A DNA stretch of 32,352 nucleotides from a bacterium (GCA_030452455.1 JAKDMF010000004.1:1-32352), one strand, 5' to 3'. Numbered from the stretch's first letter, positions 1 to 9,254 are shown. Program-made: numbers and translations. The notes: generated by a model not told the origin, from the letters alone.

Positions 1-183
1 GACGAAGTTATCGGACTGCGCGAGGGCAGCACGCTAGTGCTGGAAGCTGGCATGACATTCCACGTTTTGTCATGGCTAGTTGGCTCGCGAATTGGTGACT
101 ACTTCGTCTCTGATACTGTCCTAGTGACTGAAAATGGCGGTGAACCGCTAACTAAAACTACCCAGAATACACTAACTGCCTAA
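1..183 (+). CDS. C-terminal fragment of an M24-family (Xaa-Pro aminopeptidase / ectoine hydrolase-like) metallopeptidase; 5' end outside window
   Basis: Frame 1 is open from base 1 to TAA at 181-183: DEVIGLREGSTLVLEAGMTFHVLSWLVGSRIGDYFVSDTVLVTENGGEPLTKTTQNTLTA*. The GMTFH...SDTVLVTENGGEPLT pattern is typical of M24 C-termini. Confidence 0.65.
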   Translation, partial: DEVIGLREGSTLVLEAGMTFHVLSWLVGSRIGDYFVSDTVLVTENGGEPLTKTTQNTLTA

Positions 184-190
184 GGAGGCG

Positions 191-1285
191 ATGATGACTG
201 ACGAGCAGGCAAAACTATGGCGAACAAGACTAAATGACCTGGAGCTTGTTCGCCAAGCGGCCATCGAGTCACCACTGGTTGAGTTACCAGAAACCGTCAC
301 CGGAAATAACAAGATTTTTCTGAAACTAGAATCATCCCAAGCTATTAAGAGCTTTAAGATCCGCGGCGCGACTTACGCTATGGCCTCTAGTCAGGCCGAG
401 CTTAAAAAGCGCGGTGTCGTCGCCGACAGCGGTGGTAACCACGCGCAAGCCGTCGCTTTAGCCGGTCGTGAACTCGGCGTGCCTGTTACTATCGTCATGG
501 CTGCTGCAGTGCCCGACAACAAGGTCGAGGCGACCCGCAGCTTCGGTGCGACCGACGGCTCATTTGCTCTGGACACCACGCCGCCGACTTTTGTCGATGC
601 CAAAAAGAAGGCTAAGCGGCTCGCTGGATGGGATGAAGCTGAAAACCTACCAGTTGATCCGGAAAATTATCCTAAATATCTATCGCCCTATGATGATCCA
701 GATATCTTGCGCGGTACGGCGACGATCGTCCCGGAGGTGATGACTCAACTCGAGCAGCGTGAGATCAATCAAATTAACAGCTTTCACGTGCCGATTGGTG
801 GTGGTGGTTTGATCGGCGGCATCGCCGACGTTAACGCCGAGCAAGACCACCTGTTCTCTCTAATTGGCCATAGCATGGACGGGGCCGATAGTGCCGCCCG
901 CAGTCTTCATAGCGACGCTCCAGCTACGATTAGTGATCCGAATATCCTCGCCGAGGGCCTAGCGGTAGCGACTATCGGCAGTCAAGGTCACCAGCGCATG
1001 CTAGAGGGCAAGATTGATGATATCTACACCTCGTCGGTCAAAGAAGTTGGTCAAGCCTACGTTTGGTATATCGATCATGTCTTGCCGGTTCTCGGTGTCG
1101 ACACCGGCGACAGTGAAGCGGTTTGGAATAATCTACCGGAATTATCTAGTATGGTGGCGGTCTCAGGGATGTTTAAATATCTGGAAAAGTCTGGCATCGA
1201 AAATCAGACTCACGTCGTGCTAATTAGCGGGGGCAATATCAATCGTCAGCGGTCCCAGGTCGCAATCGACGCCGCTAACGACTAA
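191..1285 (+). CDS. Threonine dehydratase-like PLP fold-type II enzyme (possibly EutB-like)
   Basis: SFKIRGA lysine motif, SGGNHAQAVALA, PIGGGGLIGGIA and HVVLISGGNIN motifs; SD AAGGAGG upstream of the ATG; no C-terminal ACT domain visible. Confidence 0.85.
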   Translation: MMTDEQAKLWRTRLNDLELVRQAAIESPLVELPETVTGNNKIFLKLESSQAIKSFKIRGATYAMASSQAELKKRGVVADSGGNHAQAVALAGRELGVPVTIVMAAAVPDNKVEATRSFGATDGSFALDTTPPTFVDAKKKAKRLAGWDEAENLPVDPENYPKYLSPYDDPDILRGTATIVPEVMTQLEQREINQINSFHVPIGGGGLIGGIADVNAEQDHLFSLIGHSMDGADSAARSLHSDAPATISDPNILAEGLAVATIGSQGHQRMLEGKIDDIYTSSVKEVGQAYVWYIDHVLPVLGVDTGDSEAVWNNLPELSSMVAVSGMFKYLEKSGIENQTHVVLISGGNINRQRSQVAIDAAND

Positions 1286-1346
1286 GTTACTCCACCTCTT
1301 AGCAAAAATGATATACTGGTAGTAATAGAACCTGACAGGAGAAGCA

Positions 1347-1901
1347 ATGTTTGACACAGACCCTTACGAGCAAAAAATGAAAGACGCCCTCGAGCACTTT
1401 GAATTCGAGCTATCTAAAATTAGGACCGGCCGAGCCCATCCAAATATGCTCGATAGCATTAAAGTAGTCGTTTATGGGACTGAAATGCCCCTAAACCAAG
1501 CGTCTAACATTACTGCACCAGAGGCTCAGATGCTGCTGGTGACGCCGTTTGACCCGTCAAACATCCAAGTCATCGCCGCCGCTATTCGTGATAACGGTAA
1601 CCTTGGCTTTAATCCATCCGACGATGGGCGAGTTGTCCGGGTGCCAGTGCCGTCGCTGACTGAGGAACGACGCCGTGACCTAGCCAAACAGGCTAGTGAT
1701 AGCGTCGAAGACGTCCGCATCGTATCGCGCAACATCCGCCAAGACGCCCTGAAAGACGCCAAGCGCAAAAAAGACGACAAGGATATGTCGGAAGACGACT
1801 TCAAACGAGTTGAAAAAGAAATCGAAAAAATGATGGACGATCAGCAGTCTAAAGTTGACGAAATCTTCCGGGCCAAAGAAGCTGACATCATGACAATCTA
1901 A
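1347..1901 (+). CDS. frr: Ribosome recycling factor
   Basis: 184 aa; ELSKIRTGRAHPNMLDSIKV, VPVPSLTEERRRDLAKQA and KEIEKMMDDQQSKVDEIFRAKEADIMTI are canonical RRF; SD AGGAG. Confidence 0.97.
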   Translation: MFDTDPYEQKMKDALEHFEFELSKIRTGRAHPNMLDSIKVVVYGTEMPLNQASNITAPEAQMLLVTPFDPSNIQVIAAAIRDNGNLGFNPSDDGRVVRVPVPSLTEERRRDLAKQASDSVEDVRIVSRNIRQDALKDAKRKKDDKDMSEDDFKRVEKEIEKMMDDQQSKVDEIFRAKEADIMTI

Positions 1902-2359
1902 TGAGCGAGATTTTTTCAGTTGAGCAACAAGGTGAGGGCTTCAGACTTGATCGGAAGTTAGTCCATGATTGGGCAAAAGACATACTTCATGACGGCGATG
2001 TTCGTGACCGGGAGGCGCGAGAAGCTGTTGAATTTTTCGATAAAATTAGTCAAGTTAGAGAGCAAAATGAATACATTGCTGGTGCAGTCGAACAGACTTA
2101 TGCGTCGGAGCTCGATAACTTTATCCGGACTCGAATGTTCGACGGTATACTAGAGCTAAGTGAAGGACTTGAGTACTATGGTGACGTTTCGGCTGTTGTT
2201 TATGATAACAACACTGATCAAGAAAAGTTGATTCGCATTAATGGGCTAGAGCTGTCTGACAGCGACTCTTTTCAGGTCAGTCTTCGATCCAGCGACGGTG
2301 ATCTGTATGAATACAAGAACTTTCGTGAATTATTGATGCCGGATGACATCGAATATTAG
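1901..2359 (+). CDS. Hypothetical protein, translationally coupled to frr (TAATG overlap)
   Basis: 152-aa ORF with ATG at 1901 overlapping the frr stop; no recognised family. Confidence 0.7.
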   Translation: MSEIFSVEQQGEGFRLDRKLVHDWAKDILHDGDVRDREAREAVEFFDKISQVREQNEYIAGAVEQTYASELDNFIRTRMFDGILELSEGLEYYGDVSAVVYDNNTDQEKLIRINGLELSDSDSFQVSLRSSDGDLYEYKNFRELLMPDDIEY

Positions 2360-2523
2360 TATGCGCTAAATGATAGATACCCGCCCCCAGGACTACATAC
2401 TGAGGACATAGCTTTTGCTAGCCCGGCGGATGTTTTGGCTGGAAAAAACAGCACAATCGGGCCAAGGATCAATCAGACATCAAATTACTCGAAGATTATC
2501 TTGGTAAATCCGGTTCAAAGTAG
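2360..2523 (+). pseudogene. Frameshifted gene remnant (nucleotidyltransferase-type C-terminus)
   Basis: Frame continuing past the TAG at 2357-2359 reads YALNDRYPPPGLHTEDIAFASPADVLA; a one-base shift at about 2440 continues WKKQHNRAKDQSDIKLLEDYLGKSGSK* (TAG 2521-2523). The concatenation resembles the '..LAWK..R.KD..DI.LLE' tail of nucleotidyltransferase-like proteins. No start codon of its own. Confidence 0.5.
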
Positions 2524-2538
2524 GTTATAATAAGCGTA

Positions 2539-3684
2539 ATGAATATTGTCGTGGGGATTTTTATCGGCCTAATTGTACTCGTCTTTTTAGTCGTAGTACA
2601 TGAACTTGGTCACGCCATTGCAGCCCGTCGAAATGGGGTTGGTGTCGAGGAATTTGGGATTGGCTTTCCGCCACGGGCTTGGGCTCGGAAGCTTAAAAAT
2701 GGTGTCTTGTTTACCCTCAACTGGCTACCGATCGGTGGATTTGTTCGCCTTCAGGGTGAATACGACTCAGCTAGCGAGCCAGGTGATTACGGGGCGGCTA
2801 CCTTCTGGCAAAAAACTAAAATTATATTAGCCGGTGTCCTGATTAACTGGGTGGTGGCAGCTGTCATACTATCGGTCTTAGCTGTAACGGGACTACCAAA
2901 AGTTATCCCAAATCAGTTCACGGTCCCGGGCGACACCCGAATAGTTAACGCTCCAGTTGAGGTGGTGGCCGTCTCCAGTGGTACACCAGCTGACAAAATT
3001 GGTCTCAAATCAGGTGATCAAGTCTTAGAATTTGCCGGCTCATCACTCGATAATTCTGAAAGTTTAGCTGAACTAACTGAGCAGCATAAAGGCCAGGCAG
3101 TTAACATTAAAATTTCCAACGCCGCTGGCGTTGAAGACAAGCAAGTCACGCTGCGAGGCGACAGTAGCGATGGCAAAGGCTATCTGGGCGCTTCATTTGG
3201 TCAGCGCTCATTCTCACACTCCACCTGGTCAGCGCCGATTGTTGGTGTGGCTGTGACGGGGCAGATGACCGGCGCCACTTTCGCTGGTATCGGTAGCATG
3301 TTTGGCAATCTAGCCAAAGGACTGGTCCAAAAAGTTAATTTTAACTCCGAAGTTCGCGACCAAGGCTCTGAGTCGATCAAGCAAGCCGGTGAGGGTGTAG
3401 CTGGTCCAGTCAGTATCATTGGTGTCTTGTTCCCAGCCGCCGAAAAAGCCGGTATTACTCAGCTAGCCTTACTAACCGCTATCATTTCGCTATCGCTAGC
3501 CGTCGTCAATGTCTTGCCGATTCCAGCTCTCGACGGCGGACGCTGGTATACCATGGCGATCTTTAAACTGCTCCGTAAAAAGCTGACCAAGTCACGCGAA
3601 GAAGTTATTCAGACCGTTGGCTTCTTGGTTATCCTGGGGCTGATAGTCTTGGTTACGATAGTTGATATCGGTCGGTTGATGTAA
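2539..3684 (+). CDS. rseP: Site-2 intramembrane metalloprotease with PDZ domain
   Basis: HELGH zinc motif, WLPIGGFVRLQGE, central PDZ-like domain, LPIPALDGGRW. Confidence 0.93.
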   Translation: MNIVVGIFIGLIVLVFLVVVHELGHAIAARRNGVGVEEFGIGFPPRAWARKLKNGVLFTLNWLPIGGFVRLQGEYDSASEPGDYGAATFWQKTKIILAGVLINWVVAAVILSVLAVTGLPKVIPNQFTVPGDTRIVNAPVEVVAVSSGTPADKIGLKSGDQVLEFAGSSLDNSESLAELTEQHKGQAVNIKISNAAGVEDKQVTLRGDSSDGKGYLGASFGQRSFSHSTWSAPIVGVAVTGQMTGATFAGIGSMFGNLAKGLVQKVNFNSEVRDQGSESIKQAGEGVAGPVSIIGVLFPAAEKAGITQLALLTAIISLSLAVVNVLPIPALDGGRWYTMAIFKLLRKKLTKSREEVIQTVGFLVILGLIVLVTIVDIGRLM

Positions 3685-4436
3685 TGATCAAGTGGTGGCG
3701 TAAATTTAGCTGGGGCAAGCTGTTTCTCATACCGCTCTGGGTAGCGGCCAGCTTTATCGCGGCTCAGGTAATTGTGCTCGGCCTGGTTTGGCTGCTTAAG
3801 TTTATTAACCTGCCACTCGATAGCCTCGATCAAACGGTTTTCAACACTATCGTGTCATTGATTGTATATGTCGTAACTCTGGCTATTGTCATCGGTGCGC
3901 CGTACTACTTTAAAAAAATAAAAACTACTCGGAGTGAAATCGGCATAACCCGGGCCTTTCAGTGGCGAGATATTGGCTTTGCGCCGCTTGGTTTTATAGT
4001 TTATTTCATTGGCGCCGGCCTATTGATGTATTTAGTCAGCAAGCTCCTGCCTGGTGTCGACCTCGACCAAGATCAGGCGACTGGTTTTAAATCGCTACAC
4101 ACTAACTGGGAGTATGTGCTAGCCTTCGTAACGCTGGTGGTGATAGCACCGATTGCCGAGGAAGTCCTGTTCCGCGGCTACTTGCTAGGTAAGCTCAAAA
4201 AGTACCTGCCGCTGTGGGTGGCGATTGCCGCCAGCAGCTTGCTGTTTGCAGCCCTCCACCTGCCGGGTGGTGGCGAGCAGCTGCAGTGGAACGTGGCTTT
4301 TAACGTCCTGGTTCTGGGCGTTGTGCTAGGTATCTTGCGCCCACTGACGGGCAGTATTTGGTCCGGTGTTCTGCTCCATATGATGAAAAACGGCCTAGCT
4401 TTTTACTTGCTGTTTATCAACCCGCTACTTATGTAG
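3684..4436 (+). CDS. CPBP-family (Abi/CaaX-like) intramembrane metalloprotease
   Basis: EEVLFRGYLLGKL motif, multiple TM segments, ALHLP; ATG overlaps the rseP stop. Confidence 0.88.
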   Translation: MIKWWRKFSWGKLFLIPLWVAASFIAAQVIVLGLVWLLKFINLPLDSLDQTVFNTIVSLIVYVVTLAIVIGAPYYFKKIKTTRSEIGITRAFQWRDIGFAPLGFIVYFIGAGLLMYLVSKLLPGVDLDQDQATGFKSLHTNWEYVLAFVTLVVIAPIAEEVLFRGYLLGKLKKYLPLWVAIAASSLLFAALHLPGGGEQLQWNVAFNVLVLGVVLGILRPLTGSIWSGVLLHMMKNGLAFYLLFINPLLM

Positions 4437-4453
4437 GAGGGGCACACCCCTCC
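4436..4453. repeat. GC-rich hairpin after the CPBP gene (possible terminator)
   Basis: GGAGGGG(4436-4442) CACA CCCCTCC(4447-4453); weak T-run downstream. Confidence 0.4.
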
Positions 4454-4457
4454 GTTT

Positions 4458-4480
4458 GATTATGAAGTGAATTCATAATC
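4458..4480. repeat. Perfect 9-bp inverted repeat upstream of proS
   Basis: GATTATGAA(4458-4466) GTGAA TTCATAATC(4472-4480). Confidence 0.6.
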
Positions 4481-4628
4481 CGCACTCCACCCCCTAAAGC
4501 TCGGGCGAGCTCTCGTGTCCGTGTTGGCGCGAACGGTGTAATTATTCTAGGGATACGGGTGCCCAGGGCGATAACCTCTAAAGCTAGACTGTCGGCTAGT
4601 AAGTCGTCTCATGTTACAATAATAGGAT

Positions 4629-5873
4629 ATGCGAATATCTAAATTATTTACCAAAACAACCAAATCCGTACCAGCTGACGAAGTATCAAAAAACGCACAG
4701 CTACTTATTCAAGCCGGTTTTATCTATAAGGAAATGGCCGGCGTCTACGCTTATTTGCCGCTCGGTAAAAAGGTCCTCGATAACATTACTCAAGTTGTCC
4801 GCGAAGAAATGAATGCTGTCGGTGGCAATGAAATCAGCCTAACCGCTCTGCAGCGCAAAGACCTCTGGGAAACATCTGGTCGCTGGAGCGACGAAGTCAT
4901 GGACGTTTGGTTCAAGACAGACTTAGCTAGCGGTGGTCAGGTCGGCCTAGCCCCAACTCACGAAGAGCCACTTACGCAGCTTATGAAAGGCTTCATATCG
5001 AGCTACAAAGATCTACCAGTCTATCCGTACCAGTTCCAGATTAAATTCCGCAACGAACTCCGGGCTAAAAGTGGCCTGATGCGTGGCCGGGAGTTCTGGA
5101 TGAAAGACCTCTATAGCTTTAGTCGCGACAGGGCAGAGCACGAAAAATTCTACGATGAAATGGCCGAAGCCTATATGCGAGTTTACGCTCGACTGGGGCT
5201 CGGCGACTTAACCTACAAGACTTTTGCTAGCGGCGGCAGCTTCTCTAAATACAGTCATGAGTTCCAGACCGTTAGCCCCGTCGGTGAGGATAAAATTTAC
5301 ATCTCAAAAGCCAAAAATATCGCTATCAACGAAGAGGTTTATACCGATGAAGTATTAGCCGATCTTGGCTTGAGCCGCGAAGAAATGATTGAAGAAACAG
5401 CCGTGGAAGTTGGCAACATATTTACTCTTGGTACAAAATTCTCTGACGCTCTCGACCTCAGTTACACTGCCGAAGATGGCAGCGTTCAAAAAGTGTTTAT
5501 GGGTAGCTACGGTATCGGTCCGAGCCGCTTAATGGGTATAATTGCCGAACACTTCAGTGACGACAAAGGCCTAGTCTGGCCGGAAAATATTGCCCCAGGC
5601 AAGGTCTATTTGGTCCAAATCGGTGGCGATGAGTCACGTAAAATTGCCGACGAACTATATGACGAGCTCCAGTCCAAGGATATTAGTGTGATATTTGATG
5701 ATCGCGACGCTCGGCCAGGTGCCAAATTCGCCGATGCTGAACTTATGGGAATTCCATATCGCGTGACCGTCAGCGACAGGTTAATCGAAAATAATTCATA
5801 CGAATTTACTGATAGAAAGACCGGCCAAACTGAACTATTGACACACGATGAACTGCTTGCTAAACTGGATTAA
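4629..5873 (+). CDS. proS: Prolyl-tRNA synthetase, short form without INS editing domain
   Basis: GVYAYLPLGKKVLDNI, LAPTHEEPLTQLM, FRNELRAKSGLMRGREFWMKDLYSF and GSYGIGPSRLMGIIAE motifs; 414 aa only. Confidence 0.95.
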   Translation: MRISKLFTKTTKSVPADEVSKNAQLLIQAGFIYKEMAGVYAYLPLGKKVLDNITQVVREEMNAVGGNEISLTALQRKDLWETSGRWSDEVMDVWFKTDLASGGQVGLAPTHEEPLTQLMKGFISSYKDLPVYPYQFQIKFRNELRAKSGLMRGREFWMKDLYSFSRDRAEHEKFYDEMAEAYMRVYARLGLGDLTYKTFASGGSFSKYSHEFQTVSPVGEDKIYISKAKNIAINEEVYTDEVLADLGLSREEMIEETAVEVGNIFTLGTKFSDALDLSYTAEDGSVQKVFMGSYGIGPSRLMGIIAEHFSDDKGLVWPENIAPGKVYLVQIGGDESRKIADELYDELQSKDISVIFDDRDARPGAKFADAELMGIPYRVTVSDRLIENNSYEFTDRKTGQTELLTHDELLAKLD

Positions 5874-5961
5874 GTTCCAATAGGAGAGGTCTTAAATCGT
5901 TAATAAATTGTGCATAGATAACTATCACATTACTTAAATTGATAAATACTAAGGAAGAGAA

Positions 5962-6417
5962 ATGAAAAAACTTTACCAACTTACAAAAGATGGCAAACAA
6001 GAACTAGAAAAAGAGCTAGTTGAACTCAAAAGCCGCCGCGGCGCTATCGCTGAGAAGATAGCTGATGCTCGCGATTACGGTGATCTATCTGAGAATGCTG
6101 AATATGACACAGCCCGCGAAGAGCAGGGTTTGGTGGAGAGTCGGATTGCTGAAATTGAAGACATCTTGCTTAACGCTGAGATTATTACAGCCCGTAAAAA
6201 ATCACACGTCGGACTTGGCAGCACTGTCGAACTGAGCACCAACGGCAAAAAAGTCGTTTACTCGGTGGTTGGACCAGTTGAAGCTAACCCACTCGAGGGT
6301 AAAGTCAGCAACGAGTCACCAATCGGCCAGGCGCTGATGGGCAAGGCAGTTGGCGATAGTGTCGTTATTACGACTCCAAAAGGCCAGCTTGATTACAAGA
6401 TTGTATCTATAAACTAG
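5962..6417 (+). CDS. greA: Transcription elongation factor GreA
   Basis: 151 aa; coiled-coil RGAIAEKIADARDYGDLSENAEYDTAREEQ...RIAEIE and C-terminal SPIGQALMGKAVGDSV. Confidence 0.97.
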   Translation: MKKLYQLTKDGKQELEKELVELKSRRGAIAEKIADARDYGDLSENAEYDTAREEQGLVESRIAEIEDILLNAEIITARKKSHVGLGSTVELSTNGKKVVYSVVGPVEANPLEGKVSNESPIGQALMGKAVGDSVVITTPKGQLDYKIVSIN

Positions 6418-6431
6418 TTCAGACGAGCTAT

Positions 6432-6468
6432 AAAAAATAACCGCCTAGTTGCTAGGCGGTTATTTTTT
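6432..6468. terminator. Bidirectional rho-independent terminator between convergent greA and the minus-strand gene
   Basis: AAAAAATAACCGCCTAG(6432-6448) TTG CTAGGCGGTTATTTTTT(6452-6468), 17-bp perfect arms. Confidence 0.93.
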
Positions 6469-7197
6469 GACTTTGGCTCTGGCGGCCTGTCTGTGCCATT
6501 CGATATGAAGATCTTGATTGTATTCGATGAGCTTGTTGTGTCGGGCGTAGTCCATGACAGCCTGGCCAAATTTTTCTTTTTTGAGAATCTCTCGGACGGT
6601 TTCATTGTTGTAGCTTTCGAGGCCTGGTCGGTAGAGAATCTTTTCGCCGTCGGGTAGAAAAGCTTGGATTTCGCGCAAGTTCTTGTTGTACTCTTCGATG
6701 ATTGGAGTATCATTTTCGCGGTGAGCTAGGTAGGCGTTGGCGAATAGGTGGTCGCGGTCGCCGGGGTCATTGGCGTCGGTGGTCAGCTGCAGTATCTCGC
6801 CCAGCTCATCATCCATCGCCTGGCTCAGGTATGACGGTACATTTTCGGTGTCGGCGCTCATGGCGTCGCTCAGGCTAGCAATTTGGTGGAGCTGATTAAC
6901 ATCTAGCCGGAGCGGTGTTTCATGGTCTGGGTTTTCAGTGTAGCTTTTAAAAGCACCTGAGAGACCTAAGATCTCTAGGTAAATTGAGTCGAGCTGGTCT
7001 ACCGAGTCTGATTGATCGGTCACACCTTCCGGGTCGCGAGAGGTTAGGTAAGCTTGATAGCTTTCGTCGATACCCGATAGGGCGCTATCGATAAAACGGA
7101 CATAATCAGAATAGCCGACTAAAGAGTCGGCAGTTTGAGATGTGTCAGCTTCATAGTTTTTTGGGGTGAAAGACTCGGTTTGATTATTTGTTTTCAT
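6460..7197 (-). CDS. Hypothetical protein
   Basis: 245-aa ORF on minus strand; convergent with greA, stop inside the shared terminator; no family recognised. Confidence 0.75.
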   Translation of the reverse strand: MKTNNQTESFTPKNYEADTSQTADSLVGYSDYVRFIDSALSGIDESYQAYLTSRDPEGVTDQSDSVDQLDSIYLEILGLSGAFKSYTENPDHETPLRLDVNQLHQIASLSDAMSADTENVPSYLSQAMDDELGEILQLTTDANDPGDRDHLFANAYLAHRENDTPIIEEYNKNLREIQAFLPDGEKILYRPGLESYNNETVREILKKEKFGQAVMDYARHNKLIEYNQDLHIEWHRQAARAKVKK

Positions 7198-7336
7198 GAC
7201 GTGTGTTTACAATAATTTCATTATAACACTTACGCTTATACAAGTCAAACTTGCTCCTGCCGGACAAAAGCTAGGCCGACGACTAGGCTAATGGTATTTT
7301 GCGCCGAATGGTTAATCAGTGTATACTGTAACAGAT

Positions 7337-8839
7337 ATGGCAACACTACAAGACTACCGCAATGAGCGACTACGAAAACTAGATGAATTAAAGCAACTGG
7401 GGTTCAATCCGTACCCAGCCGAGAGTCACATGACTCACAAAATCGGCCAGATTATTGATGAGTTCGACAAACTATCGGGCCAGACCGTGACTGTGGTTGG
7501 CCGGGTTGTTGGCCTGCGTAAATTTGGCAAGCTAGCTTTTGTGGTCGTTAAAGATTTCAGCGGTCAGATCCAACTATTTATGCGCGCCGGGGCAGTCGAT
7601 AAGACTGAGGCTAGTAGCGGCGTCGTCGGAATCGAAAATATCACCCTGCTTGATACGGGTGACTTCGTGGAGGCCACCGGTGAAGTTATGACCACCCAAA
7701 CTGGTGAAAAATCAGTTGGCGTTAAGACTTTGCGCCTACTATCAAAAGCTCTTCGGCCGATGCCGACCGAGCTGACCAACAAAGAGGAGCGGATGCGCCG
7801 TCGCTACGTCGATATGAATGTTAATCAGGACGTGCGCGATCGGTTTGTTCGCCGCTCTAAGTTCTGGAAAGCCACCCGTGACTACTTAGACGACAATGGT
7901 TTTCTAGAAGTTAATATCCCGGTTCTGGAGCACACCACGGGTGGAGCCGACGCCACTCCGTTTGTGACACACATGGAATCACTTGATCAAGATTTTTACC
8001 TGCGAATTAGTCACGAACTGCCGCTGAAACGCCTGGTTGGTGCTGGTTTTGAAAAAGTCTATGACCTAGGTCCACGCTTTAGAAACGAAGGCTACACCGA
8101 TGAGCATCTACCAGAGCATGTCGCCATGGAATGGTACTGGGCCTACGCCAACTGGAAAGATGGCATGAAATTCATGGAAGATATGTACAAAAATGTCCTC
8201 GATAAAACTTTTGGAACGCTGCAATTTAAGCTCGGTGAATTTGAGGTTGATATGAGCGGCGAGTGGGAAGTTTGGGACTACGCTACTATCATCAAAGACC
8301 GCTACGGTGTCGATGTTTTCGACAGCAGCCTCGATGAAGTCAAGCAAGCCCTCAAAGCCAACAGTCTAGAGGTTGAGCAGACCGAAAACCGAGCTCGCGG
8401 CATCGATAAACTCTGGAAAAATATCCGTAAAGATGTCGCCGGTCCGGTTTGGTTAGTTAATACACCGAAATTCATCAGTCCACTGTCTAAAAGCGATCCA
8501 GACGACGATCGGATTGTGCAGCGCTTCCAGCCGGTTATCGCCGGCTCAGAACTCGGTAACGGCTTCTCAGAGCTCAATGACCCAATTGAACAGCTCGATC
8601 GCTTTAAAGAACAGCAGGGTATGCGCGAAGCCGGCGATGATGAAGCTATGATGATGGATATTGATTTTGTTGAAATGCTGGAATACGGCATGCCACCAGC
8701 TTGTGGTTGGGGCTACTCAGAACGAGTTTTCTGGATATTCGAAGGTGTATCGGCCCGCGAAGGTGTGCCTTTCCCGCAGCTCCGGCTTGATTACGACGAA
8801 ACCACTCGGGATATTTACCCGGACATCAACTTAGGTTAA
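7337..8839 (+). CDS. lysS: Lysyl-tRNA synthetase, class II
   Basis: RVVGLRKFGKLAFVVVKDFSGQIQLF OB fold; MRRRYVDMNVN; FLEVNIPVLEHTTGGADATPF; GSELGNGFSELNDPIEQLDRF. The listed ORF starts at 7319, but a TATACT -10 box at 7322-7327 makes ATG 7337 the likelier start. Confidence 0.95.
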   Translation: MATLQDYRNERLRKLDELKQLGFNPYPAESHMTHKIGQIIDEFDKLSGQTVTVVGRVVGLRKFGKLAFVVVKDFSGQIQLFMRAGAVDKTEASSGVVGIENITLLDTGDFVEATGEVMTTQTGEKSVGVKTLRLLSKALRPMPTELTNKEERMRRRYVDMNVNQDVRDRFVRRSKFWKATRDYLDDNGFLEVNIPVLEHTTGGADATPFVTHMESLDQDFYLRISHELPLKRLVGAGFEKVYDLGPRFRNEGYTDEHLPEHVAMEWYWAYANWKDGMKFMEDMYKNVLDKTFGTLQFKLGEFEVDMSGEWEVWDYATIIKDRYGVDVFDSSLDEVKQALKANSLEVEQTENRARGIDKLWKNIRKDVAGPVWLVNTPKFISPLSKSDPDDDRIVQRFQPVIAGSELGNGFSELNDPIEQLDRFKEQQGMREAGDDEAMMMDIDFVEMLEYGMPPACGWGYSERVFWIFEGVSAREGVPFPQLRLDYDETTRDIYPDINLG

Positions 8840-8843
8840 AACC

Positions 8844-9188
8844 ATGCCGGGTGGGGGATATATTTATCTACTCGGCTGCTTCGGATTACTGCTCGGGCTA
8901 TCGAAGTTGGTTGAAAAAGGTAAGCTTAACTTTATCTGGGCGGGAGTCTGGTATGCGCTACTGAGCACCTTACTGCTGGTGGCGCCGCTGTTTATCGGCC
9001 AGCTGATAGTTGGAGTCGAGCCCGGTAATGTATTTATGTCGATCGCTGCGCAGTGGTGGCATTTGTTGATTAGTTTTGTCGTGGCTAGTATTGTGCTGCG
9101 CCTGCTTGATTGGCAGAGCGACACGATAGCTAACTGGCTGATAGCTTTTACCGTCGGTTATCTAATTTTAGCTTTTGTGGTGCCCTAA
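8844..9188 (+). CDS. Small multi-TM membrane protein
   Basis: 114 aa with about four hydrophobic segments, directly downstream of lysS. Confidence 0.6.
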   Translation: MPGGGYIYLLGCFGLLLGLSKLVEKGKLNFIWAGVWYALLSTLLLVAPLFIGQLIVGVEPGNVFMSIAAQWWHLLISFVVASIVLRLLDWQSDTIANWLIAFTVGYLILAFVVP

Positions 9189-9215
9189 AAGGCTTTATCT
9201 AGGCTGTCCTGTGTG

Positions 9216-9230
9216 CTATACTTTGTATAG
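9216..9230. promoter_or_regulatory. Extended -10 embedded in a perfect dyad upstream of the FMN reductase
   Basis: CTATAC-TTT-GTATAG at 9216-9230; TATACT at 9217-9222 preceded by GTGTGC. Confidence 0.55.
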
Positions 9231-9254
9231 TATAGTAATTATTTTGGAGGACAT

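Noticed and set aside
4430-4605. Open minus-strand frame DDLLADSLALEVIALGTRIPRIITPFAPTRTRELARALGGGVRIMNSLHNQTEGCAPPT*
   Set aside because: No ATG, GTG or TTG near its 5' end, it overlaps several palindromes, and I recognise no family.
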